In this document: one piece after another, positions 33,279 through 41,403 of the stretch
How the letters are laid out: every line of letters begins with the position of its first letter
How positions within the stretch are numbered: position 1 is the first letter of the stretch
Assembly (NCBI RefSeq): GCF_014194695.1
Contig: NZ_JACIAH010000027.1
Location: 1 to 49,407 of the forward strand
Source of the DNA: Rhizobium sp. BK399
Lineage (GTDB): Bacteria > Pseudomonadota > Alphaproteobacteria > Rhizobiales > Rhizobiaceae
DNA: 49,407 nucleotides
Direction: 5' to 3'
Made by a program: the position numbers and the translations under genes
Notes under the pieces: generated by a model
What the model saw: the letters and a program-made list of their open reading frames with translations, nothing else
Told to the model about the DNA's origin: nothing
The model's database searches: none

Positions 33279-34132
33279 CAGGTTTCCACCTGCCGCAGGC
33301 GAGGATCGAGGAGGTCGCGAAGCCGATCGCCAATGAGATTGATGCCGACGACCGTAAGGAAAATTGCAAAGCCCGGAATGGTCGCGACCCACCACGCATT
33401 GCCGATATAGTTCCGGCCCTCAGATATCATCGTGCCCCATGTTGGGGTTTCCGGTGGGACCCCAAGTCCCAGGAAGCTCAAGGACGATTCAAACAGGATC
33501 ATCTTGGCGACAAGCAAGCTCGATATGACAATGATGGAGGACATCACATTCGGCAGAAGGTGCCTGATCAGGATCATTGGAGTTGATATCCCCATCGTTC
33601 GTGCTGCCTGAATGAACTCCCTTTCCCGCAAGACCAGGCATTCAGCCCTGACAACTCGGGCGTATTGCACCCAATTGGTGATGCCGAGAATGGCCACGAT
33701 ATTCCAGAGGCTGGGACCAACGACCGCTGCGACAGCAAGGGCCAATACGAGAAAGGGAATGGCAAGTTGTATATCGGTAGCGGCCATGATCACGCGCCCG
33801 GAACGGCGATCATCATATCCAGCCATCAGCCCTAATGTGACACCGATCGCACCAGAGATGACGACTGACGTCACTCCGACAATTAGCGAAACGCGAGCTC
33901 CTGCAATAACACGGCTGAGAACATCGCGGCCAAGGGCGTCGGTACCGAATAAGTGCATTCCATCGCCGTTTGACCAGAGCGGAGGTTTCAAACGCTGGAG
34001 AATTTCCTGCGCGTCAGGGTCGAAGGGCATGAGCCAGTGGCCAAAAACGGCGAGGAAGACGATGAGCAGCACGATGGCAAGCCCGAGGGCGGCAAGCGCG
34101 CTTCTTACGTAGCGTCTCAGAAATGCGGTCAT
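33278..34132 (-). CDS. Dpp/Opp-type ABC importer permease (DppC-like)
   Basis: A 284-residue inner-membrane permease with six hydrophobic segments. It has an N-terminal DppC-type leader helix and the cytoplasmic EAA-type loop (REFIQAARTMGISTPMILIR) that contacts the ATPase. The conserved FGTDALGRDVLSRVIAGARVS block near residue 60 is typical of the DppC/OppC subunit. The start overlaps dppB-like by four bases. Together they form the transmembrane path for peptide-type or nickel-type solutes; family members also import opines and nucleoside-like compounds. Confidence 0.93.
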   Translation of the reverse strand: MTAFLRRYVRSALAALGLAIVLLIVFLAVFGHWLMPFDPDAQEILQRLKPPLWSNGDGMHLFGTDALGRDVLSRVIAGARVSLIVGVTSVVISGAIGVTLGLMAGYDDRRSGRVIMAATDIQLAIPFLVLALAVAAVVGPSLWNIVAILGITNWVQYARVVRAECLVLREREFIQAARTMGISTPMILIRHLLPNVMSSIIVISSLLVAKMILFESSLSFLGLGVPPETPTWGTMISEGRNYIGNAWWVATIPGFAIFLTVVGINLIGDRLRDLLDPRLRQVET

Positions 34133-35049
34133 TTGCCTTTCCTCAGACGTGGATCAAGGAAGCCATAAGAGAGGTCGACCAGAAGGTTTATCGAGACGAT
34201 CGCGGTGGCCATGACGAGGACAAAGGCCTGTACGACCGTGAAGTCACGGTTTGAGATTGCCTGAATGGCAAGACGACCAATGCCGGGATAGGCAAATACC
34301 TCTTCGGTAATGACGGCCCCGCCCAGTAGCGCTCCCACCTGAAGACCAATCACGGTGAGGGTTGGGATCGCGGCATTGCGAAGGGCATGCTTCAGGACGA
34401 TGCGCCGTTCGCTGACGCCTTTGCCCCGTGCTGTGCGAATATAGTCAGACTGCAAGACTTCGATCATGGACGAGCGCAGCAGGCGGGTGATGATCGCTGT
34501 CGAGTATGTCGCCAGCACAACTGCGGGCATGATCAGATGCCTAACACCACCACGACCCGACGGTGGCAGGATGTGAAATGTCTCCGAGAAAAGCAGGATC
34601 AGCATGATCGCCAGCCAAAAAGCAGGAAAGCTCTGGCCAATCAGAGATACCAACAGGCTAGCGCGGTCCGCGATCGAACCCCGCCATGCAGCTGCCACGA
34701 TAGCCAATGGAATGGAGACCACAAGAGACAGCCCCAGCGCCATTCCACTGAGTTCCAGCGTCGCAGGGACGCGGTCGAGCACCAGTTGCATGGCCGGCTG
34801 CTCGTAACGGAGTGACATGCCAAAATCACCACGGAGCGCGCGGCCCAGAAAGTCCAGGTATTGTGCCCCCAATGAACGGTCGAACCCCATCAAGTGACGG
34901 AAGCGCGCAATTTCCTCCGCCGAAGCTTCCGGGGGGAGAAAGAGTGCCGAGGGATCGCCGCCAATCCTGATCAGGAAAAAGACGGCGATCGAAACCCCGA
35001 AGATTACGGCGATCGCGTATAATATTCGCGACAACAAGAAAGCGCTCAC
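34129..35049 (-). CDS. Dpp/Opp-type ABC importer permease (DppB-like)
   Basis: A 306-residue permease of the DppB/OppB branch with six membrane segments. Hallmarks are the N-terminal LLSRILYAIAVIFGVSIAVF, the MGFDRSLGAQYLDFLGRAL block, and the cytoplasmic EAA loop (SDYIRTARGKGVSERRIVLK). It follows the binding-protein gene by 67 bases, a gap filled by a strong stem-loop. It overlaps the second permease by four bases. Confidence 0.93.
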   Translation of the reverse strand: MSAFLLSRILYAIAVIFGVSIAVFFLIRIGGDPSALFLPPEASAEEIARFRHLMGFDRSLGAQYLDFLGRALRGDFGMSLRYEQPAMQLVLDRVPATLELSGMALGLSLVVSIPLAIVAAAWRGSIADRASLLVSLIGQSFPAFWLAIMLILLFSETFHILPPSGRGGVRHLIMPAVVLATYSTAIITRLLRSSMIEVLQSDYIRTARGKGVSERRIVLKHALRNAAIPTLTVIGLQVGALLGGAVITEEVFAYPGIGRLAIQAISNRDFTVVQAFVLVMATAIVSINLLVDLSYGFLDPRLRKGK

Positions 35050-35078
35050 AACAGGTGGTTCCCTTGTGCTTGACGGGT

Positions 35079-35109
35079 CGCCATGGCTGGTTCATTTCCA
35101 GCCATGGCG
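35079..35109. repeat. Perfect stem-loop between binding-protein and permease genes
   Basis: CGCCATGGCTGG, a 7-base loop and CCAGCCATGGCG form a 12-pair perfect inverted repeat. Such hairpins after the binding-protein gene of ABC operons usually stabilise the upstream mRNA part and lower permease expression. No T-run follows on either strand, so a terminator is unlikely. Confidence 0.75.
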
Positions 35110-35116
35110 GTTAACA

Positions 35117-36637
35117 TTATTGGAAGCTGGCCTTGCGCAGGTCGATGATGCTGTCGGTGCGCGGCTTCCAGTTCAGGTTTGCACTGAGCCCATAAATCAG
35201 CGGCGGCTGGATCATGGGCAGGTGCGGAGCTTCATCCTTGATGATCACGGCGGCCTTCTCGTAGATCGACTTGCGCTCTTCGGGATTGATTGTCGAGGCG
35301 CCCTGATCCAGCAAAGCGTCCAGCTCGGGATTGCTGAAGTAGCTTTGATACTGGCCGGTCTTGAGGAGCGGATCCCAAACGAGGTTGGGGTCGCGTCCGC
35401 TCCAACCCGGGAACGTAATGCCCTCTCGGCCCTTTTTCTCGGAGATCTGACCCCAGACACCCGGCTCGAGATATTTGATCTCGGCCTTGATCCCGACCTT
35501 GGCGAGGAATCCAGCTGTTGCTTCCACGATCTCGGCGTCTTTGAGGAAGCGTCCCTTTCGCGTCATCAGCGGGATCGTGAAACCATCCGGGTAGCCGGCT
35601 TCGGCAAGCAGTTTCTTGGCCTTGTCCGGATCGTAGGGATAGGGCTTCCAGTCTGGATTGTAGGCAAAGCCATTGGCGGGCAGTGTCAGCGCAATGCGAT
35701 TGCCCATGCTATTCAGGAGCGCCTGCTGGATCGCATCGACGTCAACCGCATAGTTAATTGCCTGCCGAACCCTCTTGTCCTTGAGAGGGGTATCGCGCGT
35801 TGTGTCGAAAGCGAGAAAATATAGAAAGTCGCTTGGGACGGTCTCAATCTTGGTATCGCCGCTGGAGAGTGACGGGACATCCTCGGGAGGGATATCGGCA
35901 GCAAGACCGACCCCACCAATTGTGAGTTCAGCTATACGGGTGCGGGTTTCCTTTATGGGGCGGAAAACCACTTTGGCGATCTTTGGCTTGCCACCCCAGT
36001 AGTCGGGGTTCGCCTCGAGTTCGACCTCTTCGTCCTTCAGCCATTTGACAAATTTATAGGGGCCGGTTCCGACGGGGGTCGTCGCGAGGGCGTTGCCGCC
36101 ATTCTCCTGGGTATGCTTCGGAGGCACAATAAGCGCCGCAAAAGAAGCCTCATAGAGCGATAGGAGCATCGTCGGGAACGGCTTTGCAGTCTTGAAGTCT
36201 ACCGTGTAGTCGTCGACGACCACAACGGATTTGATCGCCGAAATACGCGAATAGTACGGGGCCTTGAACTTCGGATCGAGCGCACGGTCGAATGTGAACT
36301 TTACTGCCTCGGCATTGAAGGGTTCGCCATTTTGAAACTTAACGCCCTCGCGAAGTTTGAAGCGCCAAGTCAATGGATCGGGGTTGGTCCACGATTTCGC
36401 CAGAGCGGGAGCCATCTGGCCGTCGTCGCCCTGCGTAACGAGCCCATCATAAATCTGGAAGAGAATGTTTGCGGTCGGAAAGGCAGAATGCTTGGCAGGG
36501 TCCATCGAATAGGCGTCGGCCGGTTGCGCAACGACAAGCGTATCAGCCTCTTGAGCAGCCACTGGAAAAGGAGCGATCGCCAGCGATGTCGTCGCAAGTG
36601 CTGCTGTCAGAAAGGTTCGTCTCAGTATCTTGTTCAT
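35117..36637 (-). CDS. Periplasmic solute-binding protein, SBP family 5
   Basis: A 506-residue binding protein (DppA/OppA/NikA type). A signal peptide covers about residues 1-29 (MNKILRRTFLTAALATTSLA). Family blocks: YDGLVTQGDDGQMAPALAKS, WRFKLREGVKFQNGEPFNAE, and KRVRQAINYAVDVDAIQQAL, with LNWKPRTDS near the end. The fold is two-lobed, and solutes bind at the cleft. The solute is unknown; the company of deaminases and a nucleoside phosphorylase favours a nucleoside- or glycoside-like molecule over peptides. It is followed by a hairpin and then the permeases. The gene lies 71 bases after the glycoside-hydrolase-like gene. Confidence 0.93.
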   Translation of the reverse strand: MNKILRRTFLTAALATTSLAIAPFPVAAQEADTLVVAQPADAYSMDPAKHSAFPTANILFQIYDGLVTQGDDGQMAPALAKSWTNPDPLTWRFKLREGVKFQNGEPFNAEAVKFTFDRALDPKFKAPYYSRISAIKSVVVVDDYTVDFKTAKPFPTMLLSLYEASFAALIVPPKHTQENGGNALATTPVGTGPYKFVKWLKDEEVELEANPDYWGGKPKIAKVVFRPIKETRTRIAELTIGGVGLAADIPPEDVPSLSSGDTKIETVPSDFLYFLAFDTTRDTPLKDKRVRQAINYAVDVDAIQQALLNSMGNRIALTLPANGFAYNPDWKPYPYDPDKAKKLLAEAGYPDGFTIPLMTRKGRFLKDAEIVEATAGFLAKVGIKAEIKYLEPGVWGQISEKKGREGITFPGWSGRDPNLVWDPLLKTGQYQSYFSNPELDALLDQGASTINPEERKSIYEKAAVIIKDEAPHLPMIQPPLIYGLSANLNWKPRTDSIIDLRKASFQ

Positions 36638-36708
36638 GGTTCACCTCATTTTGGTCTTGGTTATTATCTCGGAATTGGCTGCGATCTTCAGTGTCGCTTT
36701 GGCTTTGG

Positions 36709-38757
36709 CTAGGAACCGGACGGAAGGAGTGCAATCGCCATGAAGCCCTCAAGGCGATCGATGTGAAGTACCAGTTGGTCTCCATTCCGCCTCGAAGGGA
36801 CTTCGCGACCGTCGCCGATCTGGACGGCGCGGCGCGCACCAGTCGTAACTGCCACGTCGAAGCCAGCCAGCGGCGTAAGTTCCGTCAGAACTTTCTGCCG
36901 GGCAGCCGCACCGTTTAAAAGATGAAGAATGTCCGTTTCACCGCGACGATAAAGGATTGTCTCAACAGCCGATGATCCCGATGTCTTCACCGGGGGCTCC
37001 CCTATGGCCGGTTCTGCCAGAGCCGCAAACAGAGTTCGATATTCCGGCATGGAGAATTGGTGATACAACGACCCGATGCGCCAAGGCAGCCAGGTTGCTC
37101 TACCCTTCCCAAATCGTCTCGCAATCACGCCTGGTGCTTTCCCGGGACCTTCGACAACCGTGAATTCAGGTGCGTTATTCGCATAGGGCCCAATCAGCCG
37201 AAGGCAATCGCTGTCATGCACCAAATCGACCGGCCAGAAGTCGCCCGCAGCTGCAATATGTGGAATCCCGCCGAACGCCTGAGAAATCTGCGGCGCGTCG
37301 AGATTGAAATAGGCGCCTGTTACATCAAGCGCATCACCCGGCAGGCTTGGGAGGCAGTTCAGTGCCGCGGTCACTTTCGCTCTGCCGTTGTCGTCAGTTC
37401 GGCCTGTATCGGCCGTAACGAAGATCTGCCCGCCAGCTGCAACGAAAGCATCGATCAGTTCTGCATCATCTTGCGATAGCGCCTCGACCGCGGGCAGGAC
37501 GATTGCGTCGTAAACGGCAAGCTTCTTTCGGTCCAAGTTGCCAGCGACGAGGACATCGCAGGGGTATCGAAGATCGGCAAGAATTTCGAACAGCCCGCGA
37601 AACTCGGAGACATGGCCACGTCCATCAACCGCACCGGCCGCGCGCCCGTCGTCGCGTCCCCATAAACGGCTGTCTTCCGATTTGACGATCGCGACCTTTG
37701 CTGCAGACTGGAGCTCGCGATACCATTCCTCCGCCCGAAGCTGATAGTCACCGAAATCCCTCAGAGCGGGGACGAACCGCGTATCTGACTGACTGAGTAG
37801 TCCATTCACTGCCGGCGCAGTGTTTGCCCCGTGGGCAGCCGCCTGGATGAGGTTATGGACCAGACGAGCCGATGGCATTGAGGTTTGGCGGCTCGCAAAG
37901 ACCTCGGAGCTCGTCTGTATGAGAATTGGCGCGGTCTCAGGCTTCAGGGCTTTGGCGGTCAAGGCTTCCTCCGCAGCCCAAAAATTCCACATCGGCTGCG
38001 GATCAACAGGATTTGGAATGACCGGGTTTGACACCTGCGAACTAATAACGTCAGAGATTTCAGCCATCCGTCGGATGTCCCAACCGTCATGCACATGGTG
38101 ATAGGGCACGAGCGCAGCACTTTGGTGCCGCGCACGGATAAACCTCCTAACCCCTGCCATGTGGTCAGCGAGAAAGTTTTGCCGCCAACGCTCGTATCCG
38201 ACTATACGAACACCTGAGCTTGGAACGGAACCACCTGTCGAGTCCCACACGATTTTGACGCAACGCGAACAAAAACAGCGTGGGACATGGAGGTAGTTGA
38301 AGAAGAAGCCGTCGAGTAGGGGATAACGGGTGATGATCTCATCGAGAATGGCGAATACCTCATCCTGCCAGAAAGGACCCGTCGCACAGATCTGGGGCAT
38401 ATCCCATACCTTCGAAACACTGCCGTCTTCTCGCCTGACGAACCAGTCTGGATGGTTGCTGTCCATCCCCGCGCGTCCCTTTGAGATATCCATCCGAACC
38501 AGGACTCGGATGTCATTCTGCTTGGCGGCATCGATCACGGTGCCCAAGAAATCAAACTCCAGATAGGGATTGATCGTCTGGGAAGTCCGCGCCGTCGGAT
38601 ACCAGGCCGAGAAGCCACCGCCCATGGCAATGTAGCCGCCAGCGCCGACCTCTGTCACCTCCGAGATCAGGGACTTGACATCAAGGTTCTTGGCATCCGA
38701 CTCCCGCAAAAGGTGCTGGAAGAAGCGGATAGGGTTATTGGTCCATTCTAGTGACAT
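36709..38757 (-). CDS. Glycoside-hydrolase-like protein (GHL6/GH42-like barrel plus beta-galactosidase trimerisation-like domain)
   Basis: A 682-residue cytoplasmic protein with no signal peptide. ATG 38757 is chosen because GGAGG lies seven bases before it; an ATG six bases upstream is too close. Residues about 1-330 look like a TIM barrel of the hypothetical glycosyl-hydrolase 6 type, with LVRMDISKGRAGMDSNHPDW, PLLDGFFFNYLHVPR and the CFCSRC motif. Residues about 340-570 resemble the flavodoxin-like trimerisation domain of GH42 beta-galactosidases (VLPAVEALSQDDAELIDAFV, AAGGQIFVTADTG). The tail is a beta domain. It probably cleaves or binds a glycoside imported by the ABC system. It overlaps the second amidohydrolase by ten bases. 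Confidence 0.75.
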   Translation of the reverse strand: MSLEWTNNPIRFFQHLLRESDAKNLDVKSLISEVTEVGAGGYIAMGGGFSAWYPTARTSQTINPYLEFDFLGTVIDAAKQNDIRVLVRMDISKGRAGMDSNHPDWFVRREDGSVSKVWDMPQICATGPFWQDEVFAILDEIITRYPLLDGFFFNYLHVPRCFCSRCVKIVWDSTGGSVPSSGVRIVGYERWRQNFLADHMAGVRRFIRARHQSAALVPYHHVHDGWDIRRMAEISDVISSQVSNPVIPNPVDPQPMWNFWAAEEALTAKALKPETAPILIQTSSEVFASRQTSMPSARLVHNLIQAAAHGANTAPAVNGLLSQSDTRFVPALRDFGDYQLRAEEWYRELQSAAKVAIVKSEDSRLWGRDDGRAAGAVDGRGHVSEFRGLFEILADLRYPCDVLVAGNLDRKKLAVYDAIVLPAVEALSQDDAELIDAFVAAGGQIFVTADTGRTDDNGRAKVTAALNCLPSLPGDALDVTGAYFNLDAPQISQAFGGIPHIAAAGDFWPVDLVHDSDCLRLIGPYANNAPEFTVVEGPGKAPGVIARRFGKGRATWLPWRIGSLYHQFSMPEYRTLFAALAEPAIGEPPVKTSGSSAVETILYRRGETDILHLLNGAAARQKVLTELTPLAGFDVAVTTGARRAVQIGDGREVPSRRNGDQLVLHIDRLEGFMAIALLPSGS

Positions 38758-40226
38758 GCGCATCCTCCGATCAGCCGAGCGCGCATGCGCATGATCGGCC
38801 TCTCAAGTTTGTTGGCAGATTCGTAGACGCTGGCATTGTCGCGCTTGCGACGGGCAGCCAGGTCTTCGGCTTCCTGCCAGACCGCCCTCTCATCGATGAC
38901 TGTCGCCCGACCATCTCTTGCGAGGACGCGGCCGTGACACAGGGTCAGGCCATGAGACATTCCCGTCTCTGACAGCACTAGCTGACGGACAGGCTCCCTA
39001 AGTGGGACGAAAGATGGTGAGGCAAGACGGTAAAGCGTGAGGTCGGCTGAAAGGCCTTTCGCTATTCTGCCGATGTTGTCGCCGAGACCAATTGCGTCTG
39101 CACCGCCTGCCGTGCCCATTGCCAGGGCGCGGTCCGGCCCAATCCAATGGGACGGATCGGTCGACGCGAGATTGTGCAAGATTGCAGTCCATTTCATGGT
39201 TTCGAGCATGCTGCTTCCGTCATTGCAGCAGGTGCTGTCAGTTCCCAGGGCGACCCGGACTCCCCGATCGAGCATGGCGGGAAGCTTACAATAGCCACTG
39301 CCAAGCCGCGCGTTCGACACGGGATTGTGGACGATGCAGGCGTCGTGGCGCGCAATGGTCTCGATTTCGCTTTCGTTGACCCAGATGCAGTGGACGAGGT
39401 GTGTGCGCGAGCTCAAAAGCCCCAAGTCTGCAAGATGCGAAATCGTGCCAGTCCGGTAGAGCTTGTCCCCCATGTGTCGCTGGACGTCTGTCTCCAGCAC
39501 GTGCATGTGAAGGAGAGCATTCTTGCGCAGACTGAAGTCCGCCGCTTGCACCAACAACTTGTCGGAGCATCTCTGAGGCGCTGAAGGGCCGATAGCCACC
39601 CGAATCCGGCCATTTCCTCTTCCATGCCATCGCTCGTAGAAATCCTCGACGATCGCAATCTGTTCGGTGGCCGGCAAGGGCAGGCGTGTCCCGAAGTCCG
39701 ACTGGTCCACGCCATCAAAATCCCTTGCCTCAAAGGGCATCGTGTCTACAACGGCGCGGTCTGAGACAATCGGAGCGATCGTCGCCCGCATGCCGCTGTC
39801 CAACCAAGCCGACGCGACCGCATCAAGCGCGTCCGCATTGATATCGGGAGAAATTCGAACGTGGTCGAGTACGGTAGTGGTGCCGTTTCGCATCATCTCG
39901 ATCGCGCCCAGCAAGACAGAGAGGTAGACTTCTCTCAAACTGCGGTTTTCACGACCCGCTGACGACGACAATGACCAAAGTTCGAGTGGCAGGTTGTCTC
40001 CAGTCCCGCGAACCAGGTTATCTGGTGAATGAGAATGCGCATTGACGAAGCCGGGAACAACGAGCATCCCTGATGCATCAATCATCTCCATTTTGTCGGA
40101 GTTCGATACCCGGTCTTCATCAACCTCGAGCGCGGAGATTGTTCCATCGCGAATTTCGATTGAATGCCGTTTTGCGACCCAGGCACCTGAGTCCTGTGTA
40201 AGGCATAATGCATTTCTGAAATACAT
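38748..40226 (-). CDS. Second Atz/Trz-type amidohydrolase
   Basis: A 492-residue amidohydrolase. ATG 40226 is preferred over a TTG three codons earlier; no good ribosome binding site is visible for either. Catalytic residues by full-frame numbering from the TTG: His67 and His69 in NAHSHSP, His245 in HMHVLE, His282 in VHCIWV, Asp332 in GTDSTCCND. The 50-residue C-terminal extension is rich in Arg and ends with an unusual Gly-Gly-Cys-Ala-Cys-His. It is first in the leftward cluster and divergent from the LysR gene. It is only distantly similar to the other amidohydrolase here, so the two likely act on different intermediates. Confidence 0.85.
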   Translation of the reverse strand: MYFRNALCLTQDSGAWVAKRHSIEIRDGTISALEVDEDRVSNSDKMEMIDASGMLVVPGFVNAHSHSPDNLVRGTGDNLPLELWSLSSSAGRENRSLREVYLSVLLGAIEMMRNGTTTVLDHVRISPDINADALDAVASAWLDSGMRATIAPIVSDRAVVDTMPFEARDFDGVDQSDFGTRLPLPATEQIAIVEDFYERWHGRGNGRIRVAIGPSAPQRCSDKLLVQAADFSLRKNALLHMHVLETDVQRHMGDKLYRTGTISHLADLGLLSSRTHLVHCIWVNESEIETIARHDACIVHNPVSNARLGSGYCKLPAMLDRGVRVALGTDSTCCNDGSSMLETMKWTAILHNLASTDPSHWIGPDRALAMGTAGGADAIGLGDNIGRIAKGLSADLTLYRLASPSFVPLREPVRQLVLSETGMSHGLTLCHGRVLARDGRATVIDERAVWQEAEDLAARRKRDNASVYESANKLERPIMRMRARLIGGCACH

Positions 40227-40327
40227 CGAGGACAAAGCGGGTTCCTATCGGCATGTTCCCTTGGCCGCTTGCGGGCTCTTATGTCCTAAGTCTTTCAGAG
40301 TATCGAATTAGGAGAATACGGCATTTT

Positions 40328-40344
40328 GGAAAAAATCATTTTCC
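40328..40344. promoter_or_regulatory. Inverted repeat in the divergent LysR promoter region
   Basis: GGAAAA and TTTTCC, perfectly complementary and separated by five bases, lie in the 270-base gap between the amidohydrolase and LysR genes. It is a candidate binding site for the LysR protein. The spacing is close to, but not a strict match of, the T-N11-A LysR box. Confidence 0.45.
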
Positions 40345-40498
40345 CACAATCAAGGTGCCGCAGCGCATTTTTAGGCTTCCCACGGCACATCAATTGCTAT
40401 GCTGTCCGCGTATTGGTCGGGAAACCAGTCGACTTGCTGCTGAATGACGGGTTTTTATGCGGTGCGCAACATAAATAGGCAGGGAACGTGACGGCATC

Positions 40499-41386
40499 GT
40501 GAACAAGTTCCAGGATATTTTGGCATTCGCCCGCGTGGCCGAACTCGGCAGCTTCACGGCGGCGGCTCGTGCGCTCTCCCTGACCACATCTGCGGTGACG
40601 AAGAGCGTAACACGCCTCGAGGAAGGGCTTGGACTACAGCTACTTCATCGGACAACACGGCGAATGCATCTCACCGAGACCGGCGCGGAATTCTATGAAC
40701 GTTGTCGTGATATCCTCCAAGATCTCGAAACGGCCGAGAATGCGGCGCGCGAGAAGAACCTTCGGCCGCGCGGTAGCGTCCGTGTCGCCTTACCGCCATC
40801 CTTTGGGCGGAGGACCGTAATCCCTGCGCTTGAATCCTTCTACGAGCGTTATCCGGAAGTAACGCTAGATTTGTGTCTCAAACACCAGACTGCCAATCCA
40901 ATTGACGGCGGATACGATCTGGTTGTTCATTCCGGTCGCCTTGCCGACTCCCGATTGATAAACCGGATCCTCGTGCGTGGCTCCCAAAAGACCGTTGCAT
41001 CGCCACGCTACCTTGAGCGACACGGTATGCCACAATCCCCAACCGATCTCCAGCAGCACAACTGCATAGTCGGAGGCTTTGGTGCCAACTGGCATTTTCG
41101 CGGACTCGATGGCCAAGACCAGGTCATCCGAGTGGCCGGAAAACTGGTCACTGATAGCGGGGACATTCTGCGTGAAGCGGCAGTCGCCGGTCTCGGAATT
41201 TCTCAGGCGACCTGGTGGATCTTTCGCGATGACATCAATAACGGCGCGTTGATCCCGATGCTCGAAGATTTCGAGATCGAGGCTGATCCGATATCCATTG
41301 TCTTCCCGGCCCATCGCCGGACGCCGGCGAAAGTCAGGGCAGTCGTTGACTTCCTCTTGCAAATAACCCGTAGCAGCCAGAGTTGA
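40499..41386 (+). CDS. LysR-family transcriptional regulator
   Basis: A 295-residue regulator. The winged helix-turn-helix is in residues about 3-60 (FARVAELGSFTAAARALSLT, TSAVTKSVTRLEEGLGLQLL, HRTTRRMHLTETG). The effector-binding domain of periplasmic-binding-protein type covers about 90-290. The start is GTG 40499. It is divergent from the amidohydrolase gene and followed with overlap by the ABC ATPase gene, so it very likely controls both arms of the catabolic cluster, with the imported substrate or a derivative as effector (inference). Full length. Confidence 0.93.
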   Translation: MNKFQDILAFARVAELGSFTAAARALSLTTSAVTKSVTRLEEGLGLQLLHRTTRRMHLTETGAEFYERCRDILQDLETAENAAREKNLRPRGSVRVALPPSFGRRTVIPALESFYERYPEVTLDLCLKHQTANPIDGGYDLVVHSGRLADSRLINRILVRGSQKTVASPRYLERHGMPQSPTDLQQHNCIVGGFGANWHFRGLDGQDQVIRVAGKLVTDSGDILREAAVAGLGISQATWWIFRDDINNGALIPMLEDFEIEADPISIVFPAHRRTPAKVRAVVDFLLQITRSSQS

Positions 41387-41403
41387 TCGAAGGAAAAGAC
41401 ATC

